The translations under genes and the position numbers were made by a program. DNA of 64,000 nt, from assembly GCA_008477525.1 (NCBI GenBank), contig SPDT01000001.1, forward strand, positions 3,906,001 through 3,970,000, read 5' to 3'. The notes beneath the pieces are model-generated. The model searched no databases. It was not told where the DNA came from and saw nothing but the letters and a program-made list of their open reading frames with translations. The stretch comes from Hypomyces perniciosus (Eukaryota; Ascomycota; Sordariomycetes; Hypocreales; Hypocreaceae). Position 1 is the first letter of the stretch; every line of letters begins with the position of its first letter. This document shows, in pieces, positions 1 through 11,044 of the stretch.

Positions 1-292
1 GACACATCAGACGACACAAAGACAGACTCCTCGAATAAACCCCACCAACCGTCACCACTCACGCGCATTCGGGTCACAAAAGGGTCAATTTTCAGTGGCA
101 TTGGATGCCTACAGAAATCTATCCGCCGCCAACCCTGAACCTAATGCTGCGATAGAACGGCGAGACCGCGAACCTTGTACCCGCAGCCCAGGGGTCATTT
201 CTATTTCTTCAGAAGCCGCCTGTCACTGATCTGTCATCCCCGCGACCTCCCTCGCTGCTCTGCTCTGCTCTGATCCTGACGACTAACTAAAC

Positions 293-2305
293 ATGGGTCG
301 GCTGCCGTCACACATCTTCGTCGTAAGGTTGGTATTGCCTTGGCCGTAGAGAAGACCGCAATCGTCGCTAACGTGGTGTCTATCTAGACATGGAAACCGA
401 CTCGATGCTGCCGACAAGCAATGGCACCTCACCTCGCCGACCCCCTACGACCCTCCCCTGACCTACGGTGGCTTTCTCCAGGCCAGGCTGGTTGGCAATC
501 AAATCGGGAGCATGCTGGAGCAAGCCAAGGTCGATGCCGAAGTAACAAAGAACGGGGCTGCATTGAGTGGGAAGCGTAGGCGCTTCAGGATCGTCATCCA
601 CAGCTCTCCCTTCCTGCGGTGCGTTCAGACGTCGGTTGGCATCAGCTCTGGTCTCGCGCAAACGTCTCCCGACTCCATCTTCCACCCGTCCGATGTCATT
701 GTGTCACGGAGCGCGCCGAACAGCCCTCCCACCCAGTTCAGATCAGCACTGTTGCGGCTGGACCCTTTCCTGGGAGAATGGCTGTCACCGGAATACTTTG
801 AAATGATCACGCCGCCGCCGGGAGCTGCCCTGATGATTGGTGGCGCAAAAGCAGAGCTCTTAAGGCGCGAGGACTATAGCATGTATACGGACTGGGCCGC
901 CGCAAGCAGTAACTCGATCCCAACTAATGCTCTATGGAGCGCCATTCCAACATCGACTTTGGCGAATACAGCACAGTCGCCCACATCAGAGGGCGAGGGT
1001 ACGTTTGGTACTTCAGCATTGGCCGCCGCTTTGTCCCGTACACCTGCGGAGAAGAAAGGCTACGCGCCTCCACGGCCCATGTATGCTGTATCAAGCAGTG
1101 GAAAGATCCCCGAGGGATTTGTGGCGCATGCCAGAGACTCCTGCATCATGGTTGACTACCAATGGGATTCGATGAGGGATGCTCTCAACTTTGGTGACGG
1201 TGGGAAATTTGGTGAGGAATGGATTGACATGCACCAGAGGTTTCGCCGAGGATTGAAGAAACTGGTCAGCTGGTACGTGACTACAGACAACCCCGACGAG
1301 TTGATGCCGGTGCCAGCGAGAGAGGAAAATGGCAGCGGCCAGGATGACGAGGACGAAGTGGAGACGGTCATCGTCATCGTGTCTCATGGTGCAGGTTGTA
1401 ATGCGCTCATTGGAGCCATCACTCATCAGCCCGTTCTCATGGATGTAGGAATCGCGTCCATTACCATGGCAGTTCGGAAGCCGGACGTCCATCACTCCAA
1501 GACACTCCTCGCTACGAAGCCCCAGGACCTGGTAGCTGTCGACGAGATCTATGACATACGGTTATCTGCAAGCACGGGGCACTTGCGCTCCAACTCTGGG
1601 ACACCCGTGTCTGCGAGATCCGGTTCTACAGCCAATATATGGAGCCCCGGTCCGCGTGGTCGCACGTCAACATTTAGCAGCACCATGGGAGGGCCAGTCA
1701 TTAACCCGTTCACATATGATGAGCCCTTTTCGTCTATAGGCAGCCGGAGCAGCTCGGCAAGTGCCACAGTCGAGACGACGGCTTTCCGTCTGGAATCAGG
1801 TTCCAGTCGACGCCCCCCACGAGCCTCGGGCCTCTCAAGCGCAGGGAATGGCTACCCGTCGAACAACACCCCACCATCTGGATTATGGGCACCTGCCCCT
1901 TCGTCACTACGCCTCATGGATGATGGCAACAATGAAGAGGCGGTGGATGACTTTGACACTCTATTGCCGGACTTTGACAACAAGAGATTTAAAACAGTCC
2001 TCGAAGAAACGACAAACGAGGACGCTGACGCGGAACCCTTCCCGGATATCACCCTCGCAGTCCAGCCACCCTCTCCACTGGAACCACTAACATCTGTTCC
2101 GCCCAAGGGACCAGTTTTTGCGGCGCCTATTAAGCTTCACACTGATTTCAGCGGGCTTGGTAGCCCAGTAGAAGAAGTGGCCCTCCCTCAATTGGGAGGT
2201 GGCCTCGGCGGTCTATGGGGTCTGCCCTTACCACCCGGCGAGGCGGAGAGGTTTCGCGATCTGAGTCATACGAAGCGGCGGTGGACCGTAAACGAGCGTG
2301 TTTAA
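293..2305 (+). CDS. Histidine phosphatase (phosphoglycerate mutase-like) family protein
   Basis: Two exons, 293-327 and 388-2305, give about 650 residues. The short first exon is needed because the arginine of the catalytic RHG motif (residues 12-14) is split by the intron; the donor is GTTGGT and the acceptor TATCTAG, with a GCTAAC branch site at 367-372. Downstream are the family's second arginine region (SSPFLRCVQT, near residue 84) and a C-terminal histidine motif VSHGAGCNA near residue 343. The long gap between them and the Ser/Pro-rich tail after about residue 370 make this much larger than a metabolic phosphoglycerate mutase. Fungal members of this long class are generally uncharacterised, so substrate is unknown. 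The acidic and serine-rich C-terminus looks disordered. The family call is firm; the function is not. Confidence 0.88.
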
Positions 2306-2874
2306 TGAGTGAGGAGATGAGGTGATGATCTAATCGAACGGACTGGCGCAAACGGGTCATGGGTATTGCTGGTGACTTTGTAGGATTCTAATGGTTTTGG
2401 CAGCGAGGGCTCATCTCAAGCTTGGGGGGCTTTGTTTTCTTTGCATTCGGCATAACATTAACAGCGTGGAGATGTTTTCTTCTTGAAATATGCCAGCCAG
2501 GGTTAATGCATGACAATTAATGATTCGCTTTATGAATATACATCATGATATGGGTTCTCTAGCAAGCGAATAAAGACAGTGCTTTTGGATGTCCCTCTCT
2601 CTTTATAGAAGTCATTCGTATGAAGTACATGTATGTCTATGTCCGGCTAGATGTGAAGGGATGTCTACCACTCTTTAAGCTTTCGATAACTCTCCTCAGA
2701 AACCATTTTCACTGCTTCATGCCGTCCCAAAAGATGCTCCCAACTCCGTCTCTCCAACGGATACCAATAGCGATATAGATACATAACATGCAAAAAACCA
2801 AAGGCTGCTGCTACTTTCCCTCCTTTTTACTCTTTTGTATTCTTATTTTTTTCTCTCTCTTTTCATCAGCAACT
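2306..2874. other. Convergent 3' intergenic region
   Basis: Spacer between two genes that end towards each other (phosphatase on +, carnitine carrier on -). It is AT-rich and pyrimidine-rich near 2815-2870 and presumably holds both 3' UTRs. I see no open frame or RNA gene in it. Confidence 0.6.
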
Positions 2875-3947
2875 TCATGAAAACATCTTGTTCATGGCCT
2901 GGTGCGCCAACTCAACACCCAAGAACGTCGCCGCATTCGCAGGCACCGCTCTCGTCAACGCAGGCCCAAAGCCAGGGAAGAAAGCCTTGTACCCTCCCTT
3001 TCCGTACAGCTCGCGGACCACGCCAGATAGTGTCACGTTGCCCTCAGCCGTCTGGAGCCGAGACTTGACGGTATCAATAGGGAAGACAGGAATCCACATG
3101 GCCACACCCGCAGCAGCGCCTGCGCACGTCACAGCCGTAAGACTCAACTGACCGGTCGGCTTGCCCGTCTCCGGGTCCTTCGGGCTGAGCTTGCGCTTGA
3201 TGTACTCGTAGGCAGCGAAGTAAGCAGCAGAACCAGGGCCGTCACGCGCAAGGGTGGCGACGCTGCCGCGGAAGACTGAGCGCACGCCACCTTCGCGGTA
3301 GAGCTGGCGGACGACGTCCACGCCGCCGCTGTATTTTGGCTTTTCGCCGGGGGCGAGGGGCTTTTGGCCCTGGACTTGGAGGATGACTTTGACGCGCTCG
3401 AAGGGAGCGGTGATGGCTGTCATGGGGATGGCAGAAAGGAAGCCGGCGGTGGCGAGCTGGCCAATGGAGAGGCCATCGGGACCGATGGGGGAGACGTTGC
3501 CGACGATTTGCTTGCCGAGGTCATAGCCCCAGAAGGAGACGGCGACTGCAGGGTTATCTTGTTAGCAAGGATACCTGTATGTATGTATGAGAACAGGCAC
3601 ATACACATGGGAGTAACGCCGACCAGCGGCGCGCTCACACCGGCGTATAGACCCCTCCGCAGACCATCTCTTGCAATGCTCTTGCGCACGACATCAATGG
3701 CGCCCTTGTAGACGCCGCGCTCGGCCGTCTGCAGGCGGACCTTGACAAGATCGAACGGGTGGCCGATGACGACGGCGCAGATGCCACCGAAACCGCCGGC
3801 GGCGAAGGAGCGTAGTTGCGAGAGGAGGGCGGATTGTGTCTGGGGAACGGATTCCTTGACTTCTTGTTTGCTGGGCAGTTTGTCGACGATTTGTTGGCTG
3901 GCGACGGAGACGGCCTCGGCGGGGGCAGAGGAGTCGGAGGAGGACAT
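2875..3947 (-). CDS. crc1: Mitochondrial carnitine/acylcarnitine carrier
   Basis: Two exons, 3947-3605 and 3545-2875, encode 337 residues. The 59-nt intron (donor GTATGT, acceptor CTGCAG) restores the conserved PMFAVSFWGYD stretch at the end of the first repeat. Three mitochondrial-carrier repeats are visible, each with a PX[D/E]XX[K/R] signature: PFDLVKVRLQT, PFERVKVILQ and PIDTVKSRLQT. The overall sequence follows the fungal Crc1/AcuH carnitine-acylcarnitine translocase type, which exchanges acylcarnitines for free carnitine across the inner mitochondrial membrane and feeds acetyl or acyl units from peroxisomal oxidation into mitochondria. It begins with a short Ser/Ala-rich extension typical of the fungal proteins. 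The FOX2 gene at the other end of this window belongs to the same fatty-acid catabolism. The 5' flank carries a CCTCGG site 222 bp before the ATG. Confidence 0.93.
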
Positions 3948-5266
3948 TGTGTGAGGAGAATATGTGAGGACGAAGAGGAGGAGGAGGAGGAAGGGAGAGG
4001 AAGAGGTTGAGTGAGAGAAGAGGTGAGGAGAGAGAAAGAAAGAAAGAAAGAGGAGAGAAAAACAGAGGTCTGGTGGTGTGTTTGTGTGTCAGGCCCAAAA
4101 GGTCACCGTTTTATTTAAGTGGTGGTGGAGGGGTTCCTTTTTGGTGGCGGATGGACGGTTGCGCTGAGCCTCGGACGAGAGGATGCGACCACAAAACAGA
4201 ACAGAACAGAACAGAGACAGGGCGTAAAAATATAGCCAATTGATGGGTTTTTATTTTTATTTTTAGACAGGTTGTTGAATTTCTGATTCCTTGTGATGCA
4301 GGCAGGTGACCTGTCTAACAATATATTCTTATATCTTCAATCCTGCTGACACTATTGCCCATCCAAGTACATGCATGCGAGAGCTCGGCAACTCAAAGTA
4401 AAGGTTGACAGCTAGGCGCTGAGCGGGCCGAAGCTACGGAGGAGTACAGTGAGATTCAAAGCGCGATGGCGTCAGCGCAATTATTCCTCTCGTCGCCCTC
4501 TTCACAACATCGACGAACAACTAAAAAGTAATACTACAACACACAGGAGCCCGCTACCTAATGGATATATAATATCACCAAGAAATGATATTAACAAAAA
4601 AAATAAAAAATAAAATAAAAATGCGCCAAGGCATGACAAGTCCCTCAGATCTCACAAACGTTTCAGGGTCCCGCATTCAAGTTTGAACCTCGGTCTGCGG
4701 CACGCCTTGTGCGGCTTTCGGCTTCACCAGCGGAAATGTCAAAGCCCACGGAATGGGTGGAGACGCCGGCTTTTGAAGACAATATCCCTGCACAGAGTCT
4801 TATGTACAAGTGCAGTAACGCTCATTGGGCGCCTCTGAACAGTAGTCGACGGCACCGGAGAAAAGGATGAAATGCAGCCTATGCATCTACAGCTTTCATC
4901 ATATCAAGCCATGTAGAGCCGAATCTAGTAAAACAGAGATGGCACAAAGGTACAATGGACAATGAACATGACCTCATCACCTTGGGTACGTACTTTTTTT
5001 CACCCGTGGGGTACAGAAGACAAAGGTGGAGTCTTGACTTTCAACCCCACAAAAAGACGCAAAATCACATGTCAAAACTTATCCACTCTGTATAGTACTA
5101 CTTAGTACTCAGTACTTCTTCGTACATCTGATAAGAATGAAATACTAATAGTAAATTCACTTACAAAGCCCTTTGAAGCAATCCCCAAGCCCATCATCCA
5201 TCCGTCCATCCAGACAATAGCCAAGTTTGACCTCATACTCTTGTGGTAACCCTTTCCGCCGCTTCC
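3948..5266. other. Promoter and spacer between carnitine carrier and F-box-like gene
   Basis: About 1.3 kb. Directly upstream of the carrier is a GA-rich tract (3975-4060), that is, a pyrimidine tract on the coding strand, common in fungal promoters. Near 4592-4625 there is an A-rich run. No open frame with coding character was found in 4320-5260. Confidence 0.5.
4169..4174 (+). promoter_or_regulatory. CCTCGG hexamer upstream of the carnitine carrier
   Basis: The exact hexamer CCTCGG lies 222 bp upstream of the carrier start codon. In Aspergillus and other filamentous fungi this is the core bound by the Zn2Cys6 fatty-acid regulators FarA/FarB. The match is only six bases, so the call rests on position and on the target gene being a known type of target. 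Confidence 0.4.
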
Positions 5267-7258
5267 CTAAGCCCTTCCAGTATCCCCACTCGCCATCATA
5301 GCCCTCATGCTGCTAAGCAAGGCCTTTTCCTTCAGGAACTCTTCTCGTGGCTCCTTGAACTTCTCAACAATATTCCAAATATTCACCCAAATCCTCTGTC
5401 GATTTCGTAATCCCTTCAACTCCTGCTTGTTCAGTGTAATGGCCCTATACAACTGGTACCAGTTCGTCTTCTCCCGGGGCAACTTGATCGGTCCCATCTT
5501 CATCTTCTCCTTCCGAGGCTCCTTCAACCTTGCCTTGAATTCTGGAGTAGCATGCCACGGGGGAGTCTTGGGGCAGTTTGCCTCCCATGTTTCGTAAAAG
5601 TCTGGCTCATGACGTGCGAGTACAACTCCCTTCGACTGTCGTTCAAGCGCATATTGCTCCCTTTGCTCTCGGACCTGTCTCAAGTCAGACACGTTGGCCA
5701 TTGCCCAATGATATGGCTCCACGTCGTCGCACCAGGCCTCATACACCCATGGGAGTTCTTGAACCATAAGGTGGTGCCATAGCGCGATGGGCAAGTGCTC
5801 AAATGCATGAGATGCGAGACGCAGAGCAGCAATATCGGGAGACTCGAGATGCCAAACAATGGCCTGTTTAAGCTCCTGAGGAAGCTTCAAAAAAGGGTCA
5901 CCCGCCACTGAAAGCTCCCGCGTTCTCCTCCGTGCTGGGAACGGGCTTTGCTGAATCTCAAAGCCATCATCGCTCGACATTGCAGCCTCACATATGGCTC
6001 GGAATCTGGGAATAAAGAGGGGGTTGGCGGCAAGGTATTCCGCGCCGACATGGAATTTCCAGGATTCCCATGATTGCTGCCCTTTGGCGTTTTTGACGTC
6101 CTCGTGGCGCTCAAATCCGTTTTTGTAGCGTTTATGTTTACCTTGTCGAAAGTCCATTAGGCTATCTACGTCGACTTTGCCCAGAAGTCGTTTGCTGATT
6201 TTCCTAAAAATCTCAAAACACGCAGGGTGAAACGGAAGTGCCTTGGGTTCATTCATCTAATAACAGATGCGTTAGCACATCAAAAACCATCACCTTAGGG
6301 GAAAGCCCAGCATGTTCTCCTACAGATCGCCACGGCCTATCCTCATTACCCGCCTCGCCCCTGGCCACCCCGTTCCGAACAGGCGAAAACCTCAGTGCCC
6401 GTCCGGCACTTGGCATATGGTCCATAAGGCCAGTGAGCTGGTATTTAGACCATTTCTCAAAGTCCATATCGTTTTTTCGTGGTGTCCAGCCCAGTGGCTT
6501 GTTCACAAGACACTGTACGGTGCAGCAATCCATCATTTCCTCAACTGAAATTCTGTCACCATGGTATGCAGTAGGGTTCTGACAGTTGGCGCCTGCAATG
6601 TGCTCGAAATACATTACCTCATCACTGTTGTTGTAGGTTGTAGAGAGAGGCAAGAATTCGGTATCGAATTCTTTGTGCGGAGGTCCATTGGCGTTGAAGG
6701 TCCATTCCGGATCTGGGTCCGTAGCTTCGGAAGACTCTTGGGTCTGCTCATCCCCTTCCATGGCAGTAGTACTCACATCTAAAGAATCTTCTTTCTCGTC
6801 CTCAGCATTCGAGTCGTACTCCAAGGGCTCGTCGTCGCTGTCACTCTCATCTTCATATGTCGGATCTTCGGTCCGTATACCATCCTTGGGATCATCCTCG
6901 TAAAGATAATCATACTTATTCATGTCGGGCCAATAGCTGCGACCTCTCTCCCGAGGTCCGCGGTAGACCAGCGTACATCCACCATCAATACATTCCTTTT
7001 TCTCCTTGTCTCTTTTTTTGTAGCCTGCTGGCCACGGCCAGCCCTCGTGGATGTCGCTGTCGATGAGAACGTAGCCCCATGAGGCCCATGCGGCGCTCCT
7101 GGGCTCATCACGGGTTCTGATGCGGTTGATGTTAAAGCTCACGCCACAAAGTTGGCAGTGGACCTTGACAGAAGAAATGCCCTTTCAGCAACGTCCTTTG
7201 ACTAGGTTAGATAAACCAATCCACGACCTACCTCGTAATATTCTGGCGTAGCGTCAGC
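5267..7258 (-). CDS. F-box-like protein, hypothetical (5' end uncertain)
   Basis: At least three exons: 7258-7232 (partial), 7163-6324 and 6256-5267, giving 618 or more residues. The first supported intron (7231-7164) joins TPEYYE to VHCQLCGVSFNINRIR. The second (6323-6257, donor GTAGGA, acceptor ATTAG) joins WRS to MNEPKALPFHPACFEIF. The N-terminus has a CxxC pair reminiscent of a zinc-binding knuckle. The middle, around residues 65-130, is very acidic. The C-terminal third contains an F-box-like segment, LPQELKQAIVWHLESPDI, followed by LRLAS and a LW..L stretch. Such proteins are common and variable in filamentous fungi and are presumed SCF adaptors; the target is unknown. No in-frame ATG occurs in the first exon as drawn, so an upstream exon must exist; a 42-nt intron to an ATG-bearing frame near 7300 is possible but weak. 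Confidence 0.7.
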
Positions 7259-7613
7259 CTTCGTTCAACTCATGTTATAAATGATCACTTCGGTGCCTAC
7301 CCATAGAGTTTGAGAAACGAAGCGTGCTCTTTGCAGAGTTGTGAATTGTCGATTGGTTGGAAGATGGGCTTCAATGTGAGAGAGGAACAGGGAGGGGAAA
7401 GCCAGAGGAGAATGGAGAGGGGAAAGGAGAGGAGGAAGAGGAGGGGGGAAGAAGAGGGGAAGAAGAAGCTGCAGATGCAGAAAGTCATACATGTCGGGAA
7501 AATTGTTTGTTCCGCTGCATATGTTGTGTAACAGAACCACTTGGAATCACCACCAATGGTCATGGAAGCTTATATACAATAGGTACGTACAATCGGAACC
7601 AAAAAATCATGTC

Positions 7614-7859
7614 CTAAACCCTCAACAGTGTCTTTTTCTCATACACGCCATTACGCCTCTCATGTTTATTTCGTAGAATGTTCAACTGCTCCGTGTAATC
7701 ACCAATATACCTCTGATGCAAAGAATCAAGTCTCAGCCAACGTGCTTGAAAGACTTCCCGCCATGTCCCTGAGTCGTGTATGTCCAACGGTTTTCCTTGT
7801 TCGCCTCGGGTGTAATAGTCCAAATATCCGGGCTCCTTATCGGCCCAGTAGCACCAGCA
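7614..7859 (-). other. Orphan coding-like segment just downstream of the zinc transporter
   Basis: An 81-codon open stretch on the minus strand starts right after the transporter stop (7877) and has no ATG at its head. Its translation is rich in Arg, Tyr, Trp and acidic residues (for example GTWREVFQARWLRLDSLH and YEKKTLLRV) and looks more protein-like than the neighbouring shadow frames. It could be an alternative 3' exon of the zinc transporter, the last exon of a decayed gene, or chance. The repeated TGCTGGTGC in the transporter tail and at 7851-7859 may be incidental. Confidence 0.25.
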
Positions 7860-7876
7860 TCAGACAAACGCCTCTT

Positions 7877-9701
7877 CTAGAATAGCTTTGGTGTCTGTGG
7901 TGTGGTCAGTCCTCGTGTTCGCGTGCACCAGCATCCATTATCACCCTCTCTTTCGACTTGTATCATCGCGTCGACTCCCTCCTTTAGCAAGTAGTCTCGA
8001 ACACGTTCCCGAGTATCTTCCAGACTCGCACCGCGAGCCACCACAAGGTGTACGATGCCAACCAATTTATCACCCCCACGATGATCATCCATCCAAAACT
8101 TGGGCGTCGCGTAGGTTACTACGCCTCGTTGCTGCCCAATCCCAGCGAGCGTATTTCGCAGGTTGTATTCAACACCTTCGGGGACACTGATCAGAAGTCG
8201 CTTTGCGGACGAGACGACGAGTGGTGTTGCAGACAGGAAAATGAGGACGGCGATAAAGCAGGATGCTAATGGATCCCACCCAGACCAGCCCCAGAAACTT
8301 GTCAAGATCGTTGAGACGATAACCGAGACGCTTCCCAATGTGTCTGCCAGAACATGTAGATAGATACCATGCATGTTCTCGTTGTCATGGCTATGTCCGT
8401 GGCCATGATGGTGACCTGCGTGAGAGTCACACCCATGACTGTGTTTTTCATCATGAGAATGGGAATGAGAATGGCCGTGTCCATGTCCGTGATCATGGCC
8501 ATGGTGATGGTGGCCAAACGCCATCATACCAACCAAGTTTACCAACAGGCCAAGACTACTAACAATCAGGAGCTCGCCCAGCCTCTTGGTCTGCGTCCCT
8601 TCCCATAATCGCTCGAATGCCTCGAAGGCAATCTCAACACTGAGGAGCCTAGAAACCAGGTCAGCAAGTCCCATCAGTCCAGTCTTGTCCCCGTCTATGC
8701 ACCTACATCAGGAGTATGCCATTGGCAAATCCGCTCAGCGTCTCTACCTTTCCAAAGCCGTAAGGGAACCTCTGGCTTGGAGGCCACTTGCTCAACACTG
8801 CCGCCATCAACCCCACTAGCAAGGCAACACAGTCGAAAAACATGTGAATACTGTCACTTAGAAGACCCAATGAGTCGGTGACATATCCGTAAAATGCCTG
8901 GACAGCCATGAAGCAAAAGTTGAGCCTAGAGAGCTGGTCAGTGTGTGGTTTTCTGGTGCCAATGGGGTATGAAACGTACACCATAAAGTAGAAAATCCGT
9001 CTCGAGTCCTTCTCGACAACGATTGCGTGGAGAATGGGGTATCTGGCGACGTAGGGAAGCAGCTTCCTCGTAAATAGAGATCGCTCGGCGTCGTTATCGT
9101 GGCCGTGACTGTGACTGTGACTATGACTGTGGCCGTGGTGATCATGGTCGTGAGCATGGTCGTGGTCGTGATGGTGGTCATGGGTGTGGTCGTGGTCGTG
9201 GTCGTGGTCATGGTCATGGCTGTGACTATGACTGTGACTGTGGCTGTGACTATGATCGTGATCGTGATCGTGATCGTGATGGCCATGGCGATGATCCACC
9301 GCCCTCAAGTGCGTCGTCATCGTATTCTCGGGTTCCGGAGTGTATGAGCTCCTCCCAGCAATTCTCCCCTGTGACCAGCTATCCATCCCACCTATCGACA
9401 ACTTCTCTCGCGATAGTGTAGCACTCGTATTGGAAATTTGTGAGCCAGCGCGTCCATGGGAGCGATTGTGTGAATGTGAGTGTGAGTGTGAATGCGAGTG
9501 CGAGTGCGAGTGCGAATGCTCATGGGCATGGGAGTGGCCATGATCTCTGCCGCGACCCTCCTCGTCAACCAGCTGCGAATTGGGCGTGTCGCTCGATACA
9601 GAAGTCCTCCACGCATTAAGCGACGACTGTGATTGGGTATGCATGTGATGCTGATGCGCATGCGGCAAGGCCGAAGACGGCAGAGCGTACGCCGAGTCCA
9701 T
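7877..9701 (-). CDS. Cation diffusion facilitator zinc transporter, Msc2-like
   Basis: Three exons, 9701-8980, 8925-8707 and 8648-7877, encode about 570 residues. The first intron (8979-8926, GTACGT...CTAG) restores YFMVLNFCFMAVQAFYG; the second (8706-8649, GTAGGT...CTAG) restores GILLMLLSVEIAFEAFERL. The protein has two CDF zinc-site motifs, DSIHMFFD and HVLADTLGS, each with the H/D-xxx-D spacing on a membrane helix, plus the FPYGFGKVETLSGF segment seen in the Msc2/ZnT5 branch. A long hydrophilic N-terminus carries dense His-rich runs (about residues 50-80 and 140-200) and a second His-rich loop lies before HVLADTLGS. Msc2-type proteins move zinc into the ER and early secretory pathway. The His runs are encoded by GTGATC/GTGACT-type microsatellites. 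The first intron is 54 nt, in frame and stop-free, so retention would still give a protein. Confidence 0.9.
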
Positions 9702-10143
9702 TATGGTGTTGATGTTGATCGTCGAGCCGGATTCGGTCGGTTGTTGCGTTGGGCAACCGTACGGTAGACGCGCACCGCTTTTCTTATGATGGGAGAGTCG
9801 TGGTCCCCCAGAAGCTCAGTGGCAGCCTCATCAGCTTTGGGAATTGTGCCGCTGAGCAAGCGATTGACGCAGCAGAGGTGCTGGAAATATCGATGCGTGT
9901 GTGTCGAGGGGAGATGGGATGTAGATGTCTAAGACGTCCGCCTCGGGGAGATTGAGTGCTGGCACTAGTACAAAGTACAAAGTACGAAGTTCAGAGTTAT
10001 GATATGCTCAGAACCTGAAATAGGGGACGTCTACGCCATACGAGGTTAGTACCTTTTTGGTAACTTGTGGCGCACGGGCTTCATAATCCGGCTTAGCGAG
10101 GCTTTTAGCAATTGTTGACATATCAATTCGCTACTCTTCTCCC

Positions 10144-10522
10144 TCACCACTGAGGGCTACCCGGGCAGATACGATACTGCCAGACGGCTTGCCAGAATGT
10201 GCTGGTCAAAGCTATACTATAGAACCTCTTGTTCAGTTTCAGTTTCGAATTTGTGAAGCTTTTTTCGCTCCCCAAATGAGGCGCTGTACGCCCGTATTCG
10301 CCATGATGATATTCCTTAGTGCACCTCTTCATGTCGCCGTCTGGTTGGTCTACTTTTGGCCAGGGTCGTCTTTTCCCACTAGACTCTCGTTGAGACCCTC
10401 TATAAGTAAGGTAGGTTTCAAGTTCATGCTCTACGAGGAGGGCAGATCCCAATGCAAGGAAAAACGACCAATCATCCGCGCTCCATCTTCTTAGCTCATT
10501 AGTCCCCCACCTTCGCATTCGC
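10144..10522 (-). pseudogene. Possible relic of a rhodopsin-domain (PTH11-like) fungal membrane protein
   Basis: The minus-strand frame here starts with RRWSADDWSFFLALGSALLV, which resembles the first-loop and second-helix segment of fungal rhodopsin-family or PTH11-like membrane proteins, where an [RK]-x-(4)-DDW/DDY motif precedes a hydrophobic helix. The rest of the frame lacks the expected further helices and ends at 10144. The upstream side is cut off by the inverted-repeat element at 10523-10683. This is a similarity judged by eye from a short segment, so confidence is low. Confidence 0.22.
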
Positions 10523-10683
10523 ACATGCCGCAAGGATCACAAACATTAGTTTAGTACTCCGTACAAGAGTCAAGACCTATATGTCGATTTTTTTTATTAG
10601 ACAATAATGCAGATATATATTTCTATATAAAATCGTGATGTGGATCTTGTACTGAACTAACGTTTGTGATCCTTGCGGCATGT
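10523..10683. mobile_element. MITE-like element with 35-bp terminal inverted repeats
   Basis: The arms at 10523-10557 and 10649-10683 are inverted copies over 35 bp with two mismatches; the outer end reads ACATGCCGCAAGGATCACAA. The interior is about 91 bp and AT-rich, with no coding capacity. No clear target-site duplication flanks it. The left arm is interrupted just inside the conserved part by an extra TCCGTAC after AGTAC, relative to the right arm. Size and structure fit a non-autonomous inverted-repeat transposon; an old hairpin or a fragment is the alternative. Confidence 0.6.
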
Positions 10684-11044
10684 AAGACTGTGGTTTACTC
10701 GGAGTGCAGCAGGGGCTCCTTTTTTCCCTGGCGTTCTCACAGGATTGGGCGCCACAGAGTCTTCACGGGCGTCGATGATGAAATGAGGACAGGGGCTGCT
10801 GCAGGCGTCTTTGCCAACAATTGCTGTTCTTTAAGCCGCCAATCCACGTGCAGTTGCCATGTGCAATGGTTCCCGTGTTTCAGTACAGCAGGCGGGCTGA
10901 TGATCTATTCTTGAAGCATTCGAGCTTTAGTGCTCCCACCTCGACTTCGCCGTGTTCACTGCCAGGACTACATCTGTCTGTTACGATGTCCACGCGAGCA
11001 ACAGGTCGGCTGCTTGTATGCTTGAAACGGATCTCATTTCAGAT

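Noticed and set aside
8858..9347. Long Thr/Ile/Val and Met/Val repeat frames on both strands
   Set aside because: These are out-of-frame readings of the microsatellite that encodes the histidine runs of the zinc transporter.
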